From Flectonema sp. DT1601 (Eukaryota; Euglenozoa; Diplonemea; Diplonemida; Diplonemidae): a DNA stretch of 64,000 nt. Below are positions 10,649-21,924 of the stretch, one piece after another. The stretch is taken from assembly GCA_964019425.1 (NCBI GenBank), contig OZ025809.1, positions 851,588 through 915,587 on the forward strand. Reading direction: 5' to 3'. The position numbers were made by a program, and so were the translations under genes. The notes beneath the pieces were generated by a model, which saw only the letters and a program-made list of their open reading frames with translations, did no database searches and was not told where the DNA came from. The number at the start of each line of letters is the position of its first letter. The stretch's first letter is position 1.

Positions 10649-10892
10649 ATTATTCAGTATCCGTATCTGCTGACTGACGAAGAATGTAAGGAACCTGTAA
10701 ATCCAGTTCCTTGAGATTTTGATTGTGAATAGCTCTTTTAGTTGTGCTGCTCTGTTACCTGCTGTGTGGGAGTTGTTAAATGACTGGCTGTTTCTTTAAT
10801 AACATGGAGGGAGAAGAAGGGAAGGGAAAAAAAAAAAAAAAAAACCGCAAAGAGCTGATGTTCAATTTCTATATTTACGTGTTTGTTTTATG

Positions 10893-10937
<45 letters not shown>

Positions 10938-11833
10938 TATTTATTTAATGTGCTACTCCTTTACCTTTACCTTTTTTTTTTTATTGTTGTATCCGGGGTT
11001 CTGTCTTTTGTTATTTAATTAATAACATCGGGGGCCTTGTATGATATTGTGCAAAGAAAAAAATCTTTTTTTTTTCCCTTTTCTTTCTTTGTAATACAAA
11101 ATAAACTGAAAGCAAGGTTGTTAGTAGCGTATGTAAACTTCGCAGTTTGCCGGGATTGCTTCTTTGTTCCACTATCCTCCCGGTTCCCTCTTCTATTCCC
11201 TAATTCTTTCTGCAAAAAATCAGTGAGACGGTTCTAACCTTTTCAGCTTACTTGTGAAACCAATGTGGTCGTGAACGAAGCTTTGAGAAATTACTATTGC
11301 AACAAGTGAAAAAAAAGAAAAAAAAAAAAATAAAGTTTTTTTTTTTCTTTCTTTTCTTTCTCCCTTCTTCTATCTCTCAATGTAGTTTTCAGAGGTAAAA
11401 TCAAGTCCAACTGGTACTTGATGGTCTGCTAAGGTCTTCACTGAGTCGCAGTGTTCCCCTTACCCTCTTTGCTGAAGAGGGATGGGTAAGGAGTTTTTAA
11501 TGTTAGCCAGAAACAAACTATAATTTGTTTGTTGTCTTACGATTTCTTTTTTTTGATTTGCGATAATTATTAATAATACCAAAAGGTCGTCTGCTTAGCT
11601 TAAATGTTGATCGAGCCGCCAAGAAATGAAGAGGGAAAAAAAAAAAAAAGGAAAAAAAAAAAAAAAGTGAAAACTGAGAAAGCGAACCAAGATGAGAAGC
11701 CCACACGCACGTAACGAAGGAACTATTGGAGAATCTTTAATTCCAACATGTTTTTGTTTAATAAAAAAATGTAAACTTAATTAAATAACCACATTAATTT
11801 GTATCATCTTCCCTCACAGCCAGACGCATAAAT
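10649..11833 (+). other. Intergenic stretch, 1.2 kb, homopolymer-rich
   Basis: No coding frame of convincing quality on either strand. It contains a 38-base A run (10898-10935), further A and T runs, and a candidate trans-splice acceptor (cttccctcacag, ending 11819) 15 bases before the next ATG. Short frames inside it are translations of low-complexity DNA. Confidence 0.6.
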
Positions 11834-12467
11834 ATGTCTGAAACACGCCTAGATTCAAAAAGAGCTTTGGAAGACGAAACCGAGGAAGAAGAAGAAGAAG
11901 AGGAAGAAGAGGAAAGTTCGGAAGAAGAAAGCGAAGAAGATGACATCGGTGGACGAATGATGATATCAACTGAAAAAATAGATATTAAATTCCGCAACTA
12001 CACTCCTCGCGATAAGAACTTAAAAGAGAAGATAATCAGAATGGAATCGAAGACAGAAGAAGGAACTCTTTTAGACGCTGATGTACCCGATGTGGAACCT
12101 CAAAAAAACCGAAAGAACGACATACTCGGCTTCCTCCCACCCGTAAGCAACTTAGACCTTAAAAATATAGTCCGACCAAAACAGCGTATTCTGGACAGGA
12201 GGTATGTAACTGTTGTCGTAGTAGTAGTCTGAGAAATAACCAAAAAAAAAGAGAAGACACAAAAAATCAAACACAGGACTGAACGATCCATAACGAAACT
12301 TGTTCAGAAAGAAATTGCTGCTCGCCAAGAGGCTGAGAGCGATGAGGAGGAAGAAGAAGAAGAAGAAGACGAAGAAACTGAAGAGGAAGGTATGAAAATC
12401 GTGTTCATAATTAATAGCAGTCGAGGAATTACTTAAAATTTAACAAAAAAAAACAGACTCCACTTAA
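11834..12467 (+). CDS. CWF18/CCDC12-family pre-mRNA splicing factor
   Basis: Three exons: 11834-12201, 12277-12389 and 12457-12467, giving about 163 residues. An acidic Glu-rich N-tail is followed by DIKFRNYTPRDKNLKEK, matching human CCDC12 LRLRNYVPEDEDLKKR. Next come LDLKNIVRPKQRILDRR and, across the first splice, TERSITKLVQKEI, matching the WDLKRDVAKKLEKLKKRTQRAI region. The protein ends in another acidic tract. CCDC12/Cwf18 associates with the NineTeen/Prp19-linked spliceosome. Introns are 75 bases (GTATGT...ACACAG) and 67 bases (GTATGA...AAACAG). The last exon is only four codons to the stop. A later acceptor at 12555 or 12557 would give a different, less conserved tail, so the 3' end is less certain than the rest. 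Confidence 0.8.
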
Positions 12468-12990
12468 ATAAGTAAAAAGACTGAAGACCGATTCTACCAT
12501 CGAGTGATGCGACTCCAACGTTGCATTCTAAATGTTGACGCTTCTCTTATTTCAGAGCTAGTCAGCGTTTGAAACTTGACACACTCCTCGGAGTACTTGT
12601 TAAACATCCAACAGTGATAAGGAGAATACATACTGTATTACATCAGTGGTGTCTTTTACGTTTACGAATTGTAGTAAAACAAGTTTCTCTCCCCAGCTTT
12701 ATAATATGTGATTCAGGGATTACTGTTTGGTCAATACGTTTCTTTTCTTTTTAAAGTTTTCACTGTTTCAATTTAAAAAAAAAGAATTGGCTTTAAATTC
12801 AACTATACAGAAAATAATGATATAACACTGTGGTTTTTTGTTTGTGCACGAAACCGTGAACCGACTTAAACTGATAAAGCTAAAGGAGGTTTACGTGTGC
12901 TGCCAACATTCTTTTTCGTTCTTACAATACTTGTTAAATGCAAAAAAAAAAAAACGTGTTCACCCTCCTCAATAGGAATATCACTTTAAA
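12468..12990 (+). other. Intergenic stretch, no gene seen
   Basis: About 520 bases. A frame continuing to 12754 is possible if the CWF18 gene used an acceptor at 12557, but its product looks unlike a protein domain. A ctcctcaatag acceptor ends at 12975, 15 bases before the next ATG. Confidence 0.5.
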
Positions 12991-13266
12991 ATGGGAAAAC
13001 GTAAATCAACAAAGCATGAAAAGAAAGCAAAACCTGCGCGTCCAACAACATATTTACCAGGGGTAGATCCCATCATAAGGGAGGTGGTTGAAGAGAGAGG
13101 ATGGAAAGCTGTGAACAAAGACAGTGATGCAGTTTGGGTACGTGGATACGAATCAAAGAAGATTGTATTGCGGGCTACCTTACGGGAGGATGATGATGAA
13201 CCGAAAAAACAAAAACAGTCGACTGGCATGTGGCAAGCCTTTAAGAATCTTTGGAGCTACAGTTAG
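12991..13266 (+). CDS. Small basic protein of unknown function, possible TTL-like N-terminal fragment
   Basis: A 91-residue protein, very basic at the N-terminus (MGKRKSTKHEKKAKPARP) and ending in an aromatic tail (MWQAFKNLWSYS). The central part VDPIIREVVEERGWKAVNKD is reminiscent of the region before the ATP-grasp domain in tubulin tyrosine ligase-like proteins, where a helix ends in ERGW. This is a weak, short likeness and the ATP-grasp domain is absent. The ATG follows a clear acceptor (ctcctcaatag at 12975) by 15 bases and the frame has a normal codon pattern, so I believe it is a real gene. It could alternatively be a nucleolar or RNA-binding small protein. Confidence 0.65.
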   Translation: MGKRKSTKHEKKAKPARPTTYLPGVDPIIREVVEERGWKAVNKDSDAVWVRGYESKKIVLRATLREDDDEPKKQKQSTGMWQAFKNLWSYS

Positions 13267-13863
13267 ACGATCCTCAGTCAGTTACTGAGAGAAAAGATCC
13301 CACATGAGAGGTAGCTTCAAATCAAGGAGTATCGAAAATGATCACTAAAGAAGTTGCCATCTATTTTTTTTTTTTTTCAAGATTCCTGATCGAGAATAAG
13401 ACGACCCCCTTGAAATTATTCTTTCAAAGAAGGTTATTCATATATCACTTTAATAGTATTGTTCAAACATAATGATTAAAAGTGATATATCAACAGGAAT
13501 CCCAAGAAGAAGTATTTCCTTACCAACAGGCCATAGAGAGAGAGTATATACATTACTTTTATTTTTGTTTTGTTTGTTTATATGCTTGCCTTATAGTAGT
13601 CTCTATTGCTTTTTTCCCCTTTTTATTCTTCTTCTTTATTGTTACAGATACTTAGTTAGTTGCTCTTGTTTGTTCTTGTTATGAGTGAAGTTGATAATGT
13701 AACTTTCTTGTTAAACGTATTGTACCTATTCCCTCTCAGGTCACAGCAGAACCAATGTTTTCATGGTCTTATTTCTTTTACAATAAACTCGTATACTAAT
13801 TGTAAGGTAACATGTGAGATTAACTCTTAATCAAAACAGGATTATATTCACCAATCACAAGTA
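13267..13863 (+). other. Intergenic stretch, no gene seen
   Basis: About 600 bases. A 70-codon frame at 13472-13684 encodes a Leu/Phe/Cys-rich string made by T-rich DNA and has no acceptor before it, so I do not call it. An acceptor-like tcaaaacag ends at 13839. Confidence 0.55.
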
Positions 13864-15248
13864 ATGTCGGCCTCCGGCGTACACAGAAGAAGTGTCGTCC
13901 CACAGTCACCTGCTAGCAGTCAGGGGCTTACTCCAGACTCATCACCGAAGTCGAGAAAAGCTTTTGAGGGAATCACTGCTGGTAAGTTATACGACGCCTG
14001 TATGAGTCCACCAGATCAGAAATGGTTTTCTCTTTATGATTGCACTTGGAGATACGGAATGACAGTCTTTTTGCACTATTGGAGTTTAATAACGTCACCA
14101 ATAGCATACACTAAGTATACTTTTCTTCACAACATGCTTTGGTACGGCACCATTCCCGGCTTCACACTGTCTCTGTTCCTTCCTATAATGCCAATCGGTA
14201 TCGCCCTTTTGGTAATAATAAAAATGGTTCACTCAATATTTGTACCTGATTGGTCAATGGCTGGTCCAGGAAGAGTTTTCTTCGTTAAACCAGAGAACCC
14301 GATTGCATCATTCTTATGGGATTGTTACTTAAAGCAGTCTATGTACGTTGGTCAATTCTACCTTGTGGGTACCAACAATGATGCCATTACTCACACATGG
14401 CATGATATATTATTAACGAAGGATTTTTGGAGAGAATCGCTGAACAGAGTTGACGGTAGACTCCCAAGAGAATTAGGAAGATGGGCAAACAAAAAGTTAA
14501 CTATGAACCACTCTCTTGGTGAATGTGATGTTGTTGTTAAGCTTCCAGACTCATACCTCGGTATTGGAGATGCTTTCTGGAGTTTTGGAAAGGATTACAA
14601 AACAGTTGAGGATTTGATAGTCAGACTTCAGAAGGAATACGGTAATAAGGAAGCCATGGTGTTGGAAATGGTTAGACCAAAAGCTTCTCTTGGAGTTCAT
14701 TCACTCGATATCGTCACCGTTAGAACTCCTGATGATGATGTTAAGGTTTTATCTTGTCTTCTCTGGACTGACTGCACTGGCAGTAGCTCCCACAGCTGCA
14801 GAGCTGGATACACGGTTGATATTGAAACTGAGACCATTGCTGGACCAGCAAGTTGGTACAGTCCGTTCTTTGCTCAAATGGATGCCCCGCTGGTTGGAAC
14901 AAAAATGATTGGTGTTCTTGAGGCCTGCGAAACAGCCGTCGCTGCCCACAAGCAAATCAAAGAAAAATGGCTCACAGCTGTTGGGTGGGATGCCATGATT
15001 ATGAAGGAAGAAGTTGTGTTTTTTGAGGGCAACTTTGCTGGTGCCCGTACCCCTCGTAGGATGTTCCTTTCTGCTGGCTGTCTTGTTGAATTTATCCGTT
15101 CTATGGCATGGCCTTTTGGAAAGGGTGGATCGATGAGGCCTGGTATTCAGGTATTTGTCTTTTTATTGTTTTTCTGAAATATGAACTTTAGGTTGAAAGA
15201 AAAAAAAATAAACTTAAAAAAAACACACCCCACCCACAGGCATATTAA
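13864..15248 (+). CDS. Membrane-associated ATP-grasp-like protein
   Basis: A protein of about 430 residues. Residues 1-40 are Ser/Pro-rich. Hydrophobic segments lie at about 64-80 and 95-126. The remaining 300 residues look like an ATP-grasp fold: CDVVVKLPDSYLGIGDAFW (about 221-239) fits the nucleotide-binding Lys and glycine loop, MVLEMVRP (265-272) fits the hinge, and WDAMIMKEEVVFFEGNF (375-391) fits the acidic metal site ending in E-G-N, as in glutamate-ligase-like ATP-grasp enzymes. The substrate is unknown. A probable intron (15151-15239, GTATTT...CCCACAG) leaves two codons and a stop; if it is retained, the protein ends at 15177 with a hydrophobic tail. The acceptor upstream is tcaaaacag at 13839. 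Confidence 0.72.
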
Positions 15249-17127
15249 ATAGTTCGATGATAATCACTGGTTAGTATATTGTTAAGTTTTTAAAAAAACG
15301 AAGAAAGAAAAAAAAATAAAGGATGAAAAAAGTAACGGAAACAGGGACAAATAAACTCCAAGTTTCCCAATAATCTAATCACTACAAAGTATGTTCCTGT
15401 GTAGCATGATGACCGGAAAACCCAGCGTGTGTGTGTTACCTAGGCTCTCTGTTGTGTTTTCTTTTAAAGTTGTATTGGTGGCCTTCACTAAGCAACTTTT
15501 GTCCGGTTGTCTGCTTTTTCACTCGAAAAAAAAACTTATTAAAAATTCTTAATAAAAATGTTGATGATAAGTGATACGTTTTCCTACAATATTATAATCA
15601 TACGTTTTTTTTTTTTTTTTTTTTTTTTCTCCCCTTCTCACCCGAGCTATCTATCTGTTTCCCAACTCGCTGAATATTTCATCACTCCCATAGATCGTTG
15701 AGTGAGTACATCATCATGTTGTCTTCCTTAATGTTTTTCTTTATCTTAGATTAGTCTGAGCTTCTCTTTATCCTTAGTATTAGTATAACGATGTGTCCCT
15801 TTTTTATATTGCTGTACTCTCTATGCCAATGGCGATTCTTTGAGTACACTGTTGCAAAAATCAGAGGGACGGGGAGAGAGAGAGAGAGAGCAGTGGTTGG
15901 ATTCTATAGCTCCTCTGCCTCTCTTTTTTTTTTCCTCCTCTCTCGTTGGCGTCTGATAATCCCCTGGGCGGGGGTGGGAGGGAAGGAAAATAAAAACGAG
16001 TAGGTAAAAAAAAAAAAAAGAGTCGAAGTCTTCCTTCCTTCACCCGCCCAACAATTAATGTCAGAGACAAAACCAAACTTTTATTGTGCGTGTTGGTTCT
16101 GAAAGTAGTTTATTCTCTTTCATCTGTTTTGAAGCCTCTCTCCCTGGCTGCGACTGCCTGCGCGTATCCCCCGTACCTTCTTCAGCTTCGAGTTCCTTGT
16201 GTTGTAGTAATATTGATAACACTGTTTGGCGTGAGAGCGCCTCCTGGTTATTCAAGTATTGTTCTTTTGTTTTGCCCTCTTTTTCTTTCCTGTTGATTCT
16301 CTCATCTTCCCTATTTCTTCGACTGTACTAAGACTTGTTGCTGTCCAGTCTGACTGACATATTAAACGGATAGACATTCTAGTACCCGTTATTAAACTTG
16401 TGAAAGTCTTGCTTTATATGTTAATGTATTAATTGTGGTCTGCATGTTATCGTGTACGATCGACTAAATCGTTATCGCTTTGCAAAAGAGGGAAGAAACC
16501 AAAAAGAGAGATGTTTGTGTTGGGAGTTATTCACCACAAAAAAAAATGCAAACCTCCCCCTCCCCCCTCCTCTCTTCGGGCCGCACTTAAATTATGGAAA
16601 ATGTGTTGACTTTGAATTAAATTGAGTAAACAACAATTAACGACGACGTGCTGTGTACTCAAAGTGGTCTCCTTATAAGTGCATCTTGGCTCGAATGGTC
16701 GCAGTTTAGATCCCGCTTCCCTTGTATCTTTTTTTTTTACTTCTTCTTTTTCGCATCCATTTCAGCAACAGCAGACTTGTCACCCTCTCGTGTTTTGACA
16801 CGAACCAGGGGTTGTACTGTGAACATACATGTAGGGAAATAGTGATGGACTTGGACCACACGGGATTTAAAAAAAAACACCATTGTGGCTTTCATGGTCG
16901 GCGCTTATCACCGAGAGGAGCTGTTTGTTGTAATGAACCTTCCTATTGTCGATACCAACTGTTGGTCGTTTTACTTGGCAACTGAGTTTGGCCGAAAATC
17001 TTTTTTAGTCATTTTCAAGTTGCTTTATATTTAATTACAGTATCAAGTTTCCGTCCTCAAAGAAAAGTATCAAACCTTCGTTTATTTTTCAGTTCGTTAC
17101 TTATTTATGTCATAATGCTAAAGGTGG

Positions 17128-17158
<31 letters not shown>

Positions 17159-18792
17159 GGGAAAAATAGCAAAAAAATAATAAGGAAGAAAACATTAGTT
17201 TCTTGCGTCATCGTTTTTCATTTAATTAATAATAATGAAAACTGTTACACATTAATCCCTCTTGAAACTGTTTTCAAAGAGTATGTGTGTTAGGGCACCT
17301 TCATCCTTTCTAGGGAGCAGTGATTTTTTTTTTTTTTTTTTTTTTTTGTTTTGTTTGTGACCTAAGCATAATTTCCCGCGTGATTGCCCTTCCTCCCCAA
17401 TTCCCCATAGGGGAAAAACAAAAAAAAAAAAAAAAAAACAAAAAAAATACGGAAAATATTCAAAGATATAATGCAAAAAAAAAGTTTTTATTTAACTTTA
17501 CCTGATTTTCTCAACGAGTGAAAAAAAAAAAAAAATAAAAAAAAATTTTTTTTAAGGTACACTGTTTCTGCTTTGTACATTTGTGAAGGAATATTTTATC
17601 TGCCTGTGGGGTTTATTTGCGAGATTTCTGTACAGACCATCTCTTAATGAGAATCATCAGTTTTCGTTTTTGCTTACATCCCCTGGTATTGAGTGTACCT
17701 GACTGGCACTCGGTGGCCTGTTGGATTTGCTTACAGACATCCTCTCGTCACCTTGTTTACGTTACGGGTATCGTTCATTAATTCATGTGTTGTGACTTAG
17801 CAGGAAAAAAAAATAATAATAAATGAATAAATAAATCTAAAGACCTGTTCGTGGGTGAAATTCTCAGTTTTTGTATTTTAAAGACGAAAAACAAAGCAAA
17901 AAAAAAGGAAAAAAAAAAAAACAATTTTACAAGGCAGCAGCTGAAAAACAACCACTTCAAGGGTCCTTGTTTGCTACTTTGTGTTCTTATCGTACGATCT
18001 TGTACTCGAGTTCATCAGAGCGCTAAGAGTTCATTATAGCATCACTGAGACAAGCTTCTTAATTGGTAGTGCTTACTTGACCCAAAACCCTATTCTGTCA
18101 TATTTGCTCAGCTGTTGTTAAAATTCGATTATTGTTTTTTTTTTTTTTTTTGATTTTTTTTTTGTAGTTTTAGCTGTACGGTGTATTACCTGTGTTTATT
18201 TCGTAATGCGGACACTCTCCTCTCTTATCACAAGCGTAGTGGAGGATCTAACTCTCAGCTTGTGTCTCTGAAGGGGAAGGGAAAGGGGAGAGAGGAGAGT
18301 TCATGGTAATAAATTCGGATAGTTATTAGATGCTCTCTCAAGCAAAAATAATAAAACGGAGCGCATCATTTGTTGTTTACTCCGTAGCTGTACTTTTTTT
18401 TCTTTTCTTTTTTTTTTCCCTCATGTTTTCCCTCTCTTTTAACCAATCTGCAAAACCGATTGTATTCGTGTGCCTATAATGGCCTTACAGTGCTTCCCTT
18501 TTTAAGAGCGGTAGCAGTTAAAACTTTTTTTATTCTTAAGTATTATTATTTACAGTTTGTTTCTCCCTTCGGTTTTGTGGTAGGTTGTGTTCCTCTCCCT
18601 GGATCAATTTTTCTATTTTATTTTCTTTCGACTTCCTTTTGCACAAGGATTTATACAATAAAGAAAAAAAAGAAAAAAAAGGCAGACACAATGCCTTTAA
18701 CTTATTATTTATTATTAAACAGTTTTTTTTTCTTTTTTTTTTTTCTCCCTTAATTTTTTTCTTTTTCTTAAGCAAAAGAACAACAGAACAGA

Positions 18793-18823
<31 letters not shown>

Positions 18824-19163
18824 GGAATAAAATAAAAAAAATAGTGGTTTTAAGTCACACAAAAAAGATTGCAATCCGTGAAGCCGTCGAAAAGGTTTTA
18901 TGGACTGCCGAAATTACTTTTCTTTTTACCCTTGACAATACCGTGTTTGGTAAAAAAAAAAAAAAGGTACGGAACGAACAAATGATCAACTCCGCAGCTG
19001 GTTAGACAGAAGCATCTTATCATTTTCATTCAAGTCAGACTACAAAAATTACGAGTTTCTTGTCTTAATTTAGATGAAATCCTGCTAACACGTAGCTGAT
19101 AGTGATGCTGCTGCCCCCGTAAATCGTATTTTTCCACTCCAGCCCACATACATGAAGTATTAA
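15249..19163 (+). other. 3.9-kb stretch without a recognisable gene
   Basis: The longest gap in the window. It is full of A and T runs (for example 30 A at 17128-17157), short GA tracts and T-rich strings. I see no frame with normal amino-acid composition on either strand, no tRNA-like T-arm and no rRNA or U6 signature. It may be a long 3' UTR, a transcription start region or a non-coding RNA locus; the sequence does not decide. The last acceptor-like site (tttttccactccag, ending 19142) belongs to the next gene. Confidence 0.6.
19152..19163 (+). promoter_or_regulatory. Three-codon upstream ORF abutting the PPR-like gene start
   Basis: ATG AAG TAT TAA lies immediately before the main ATG at 19164 and is the first ATG after the candidate acceptor at 19142. 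Its stop touches the main start, an arrangement that would favour reinitiation and reduce translation. Confidence 0.5.
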
Positions 19164-20219
19164 ATGTTAAGGAGATGCATAATAATGAGGCTCTCTGCCT
19201 CAATGCCGTTCAGTGGATGGACTGACGCGCAGTGCAGTAAGGAGATCATGAGTAAAACATCACCTGAAGACGTATTAAGTACCCTAAGTAGACTAAATGA
19301 TGGTGGAGGTGATGCAGGAGCTTTATCATACGAGTCTGTTATGAGAGTCTTACTAAAGCAACCTTTTAACTACTCTATTGTAACTAGAATTCATGATCTG
19401 TATATTAGTATAAAGGATTCTTCAAAAATTACACCAAACCGAGAAACGTATTGTTTGCTTATTAAGTGTCAAGTGAAAATTGCGAATGCTGGGTTTCGTC
19501 GTGATGCTGTTCACGGTCTTCGATTGCTCTTAAAGGACTTAATGGAATATAACATTCCCTACGATGATGATATTATTAGGATTGTTCTTCAAAGCTGTGC
19601 TGTAACACGCGATGAAGGACTCGCTCATTCCTTAATATCAAAAGCAAAAGAAGTAACCCCAGCCATGATAACCCATCTTGCAATTGCTAGCTTTACCACT
19701 GAAGGTTTCAAAAAGGCTTTGGCGATTATGGAAGAACGAAAAATACCGTTGCCGGAATCAGTTTTAATAAGAGCCTTTTCCCTATTATCGCTTGACGAAG
19801 CGGAAGAGCTTGCGCTTTCATATCCAGAGTTGCTTACATCACAAACAGCAGTTGTTGCTTTGGCTAATGAATATCGAAAATGTAACGAGAATTTGAAAGT
19901 TGTGTCCTTATTCCAGGCAGTTCCAAATTATAATAGCAACGCTCTTACTGCGATTTTTATCAGATCGTGTACGACACTGTACGCAGAGACTGCAGACACA
20001 ATGTATATCCAGATTGCTGAAAAAGCCCACTCTAATAATACCCGGAATAACGAATCTGGAGCACACATAGCAATCGTTAACTTGTGGACACTCCTTCAGG
20101 ACATCGATAAAGCGTCCTCTTTAGAGAAGAAACTAAGAGATGAGAATCACATATCCTCTAAGAGGCTAACTGAAGCATTGCTTCTAGCTACTGCTCGCCA
20201 TGAAAGTATAGAAAGTTAA
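19164..20219 (+). CDS. PPR-like helical-repeat protein, probably mitochondrial
   Basis: A 351-residue protein made mostly of paired helices, without introns. The N-terminus (MLRRCIIMRLSASM) is basic and free of acidic residues, as in mitochondrial presequences. Stretches such as TYCLLIKCQVKIANAGFRRDAV, split by loops and spaced about 35 residues apart, resemble degenerate pentatricopeptide repeats. A role in organellar RNA processing or translation is a fair inference, but the repeats are divergent and another alpha-solenoid is possible. A second gene of similar style lies at 55078. The annotated start is the first Met of the frame; later Mets at codons 8 and 14 are also possible. Confidence 0.65.
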   Translation: MLRRCIIMRLSASMPFSGWTDAQCSKEIMSKTSPEDVLSTLSRLNDGGGDAGALSYESVMRVLLKQPFNYSIVTRIHDLYISIKDSSKITPNRETYCLLIKCQVKIANAGFRRDAVHGLRLLLKDLMEYNIPYDDDIIRIVLQSCAVTRDEGLAHSLISKAKEVTPAMITHLAIASFTTEGFKKALAIMEERKIPLPESVLIRAFSLLSLDEAEELALSYPELLTSQTAVVALANEYRKCNENLKVVSLFQAVPNYNSNALTAIFIRSCTTLYAETADTMYIQIAEKAHSNNTRNNESGAHIAIVNLWTLLQDIDKASSLEKKLRDENHISSKRLTEALLLATARHESIES

Positions 20220-20475
20220 ACTGACTAATTGTTAACTACAACAACATAAAAGATGAAAAGGCTTCATAAGTATATAATATTATATACTTCTTGTATTGAT
20301 ATCGTAGTAAAAGTATTTGATTCGAACTTCCTTGTTGGGAAATATTATCAACGTAATTGCACACAATTGTCAGAAGGCATAGCCTACACTCCTAAACAGT
20401 GCTGCAGAGTGAGGTTCGTGGTAGTGATTGTTATCTATTCTTAATTCTGTCAGCATAGTCATAGATGTGCGGAGG

Positions 20476-20508
<33 letters not shown>

Positions 20509-20619
20509 CTCTTCTTTCTTTATGAAATCGATTAATTTTGCATCAAAAAAAAAAAAAAAAAATTATAATTGTCAGTCAGTGCACACAAAAGATGTTCATA
20601 ATAAGTGATTAGTATATCG
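20220..20619 (+). other. Intergenic stretch with long T and A runs
   Basis: About 400 bases. It includes a 29-base T run (20480-20508) and a nearby A run, then gtcagtcag, a candidate acceptor ending at 20575 or 20579. A short frame at 20253-20444 has no acceptor before it and no recognisable content. Confidence 0.5.
20592..20612 (+). promoter_or_regulatory. Upstream ORF of the VAP gene
   Basis: A six-codon frame (MFIISD, stop) begins 12-16 bases after the candidate acceptor and ends 7 bases before the VAP start codon. It would be read first by scanning ribosomes. Confidence 0.45.
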
Positions 20620-21632
20620 ATGCTTGCTCCGCTAATTCTAGTGAACCAAAATAGAGTAGCACGAAGAAATCACAGTTCTCCTCTTTCACAGCAAATGGCC
20701 GTCCCTGATGACGGGTTTCGATCTGAATTGATAACACCTGGGAGGGAGGGATCTCTCTCTAACTCTCCTGGTGGTCTTTCGGTTGCTAGTACCGGCGCAT
20801 CTCGTCTTATCACCTTCTCTCCTCGGCAATTGTTTTTTGCTCCGCCTCTCGACAACGTGATTGAAAATTCCTTACTACTAACAAATACAACACCTAGTTG
20901 TGTTGCATGGAAATTATACCATAAATCCCCATTTAGATACAGAGTATCAGCTGAGACTGGTTTTCTAGTATGTGTTATGATTGTTGTTCCCTCAACTTAT
21001 CAAACAAATATAAAATAAATAACAGCGACCACACCAATCAGTTAATCTTAAGATATCGTATCTTGCGAGGCATTTGAAAGATGGCGGCAGAGAAGACCCT
21101 TCAGAACTAACTGATGAGAGGTTTATACTTGAGGTTTGTTGAGTGTTATTTCTTTGTTGCTGAATGTTCCCCGACCCTGTTCGTTTTTAAAACTCTAAAC
21201 CGCCAATAACAGGCTCGAGCTGTGTCCCCCGACTTGGAGGCGGAAAATGCTTTTGCAGCGATTTTCAAGAAGTCTACCGAGTCAAAGACAGAGAAAGTTC
21301 GTTATATTGTGAGATGTATTTTTGGAGCTGAACTTCCACAAGCAACTCCAGATACCGGGAAAAGCATGCATCCAAAAGCACGAGCTGAAGCATTACGAGT
21401 GGCAGAGCTCTCGAAAGACAATGAGATTCTCGCGCAACAGCTTAATGGTGTTCGTCGTATCTATGAAGCATGCCTTGATGAAGAGCGAAGGAATAAAAAT
21501 GCTCTTCCTCGACTTCCTAATTTTGGATTAGAAATACCACTTCCATTGACTATAACTGTAATGATATTCTCATTGTTATTAGGAAGAGTCATAGGGTTAA
21601 TGGCTGATCATCTGATAGACTGTAAGAGATAG
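20620..21632 (+). CDS. VAP-family MSP-domain protein, tail-anchored
   Basis: Three exons: 20620-20967, 21026-21133 and 21213-21632, giving 291 residues. The MSP domain begins at LITFSPRQLFFAPPLDNVI, followed by NSLLLTNTTPSCVAWKLYHKSP, which matches the VAP signature. Across the introns the frame continues FRYRVSAETGFL / RPHQSVNLKISYL and DPSELTDERFILE, also typical of VAP. A coiled coil follows (about 215-250), and a C-terminal hydrophobic helix (LTITVMIFSLLLGRVIGLM) anchors the protein in the ER. VAPs bind FFAT motifs and hold membrane contact sites together. Introns are 58 bases (GTATGT...AACAG) and 79 bases (GTTTGT...AACAG). The N-terminal 55 residues are a low-complexity extension. Confidence 0.9.
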
Positions 21633-21924
21633 TTGGTAGAGTGATTCATATGTTTTTTGTTACTGTTCGTATCCAACCTTTTGTATCTTCTAACCTGAGA
21701 ACTTTCTTATTGCCTTGTAATTCTGAATGAGAAAAGTTTGTTTCATCCGATCGAATGACTGGATCGTCTGCAACATTATTACCTTACCTTCTTTGTAAGA
21801 AAGTAAAGCTGTAATGATATCAGAGAGTAGTAGAAACCTGTAGAAGAACTACTGGCATAGTTAAAACGTAATTATTCCCCCCTCTTATTAAAAAGGAAAC
21901 CAAAAGAAGGAAAAAAAAAAAAAA

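Noticed and set aside
10898-10935. Long A run as the poly(A) tail of a retroposed copy (LINE or SINE)
   Set aside because: A and T runs occur throughout the intergenic DNA, no target-site duplication was seen and no element body precedes it.
13472-13684. Hydrophobic 70-codon frame
   Set aside because: Composition follows T-rich DNA, there is no acceptor upstream, and there is no recognisable domain.
15249-19163. Small genes within the 3.9-kb gap
   Set aside because: All frames are short and dominated by Phe/Leu/Lys runs from homopolymers; none has a domain or a convincing start.
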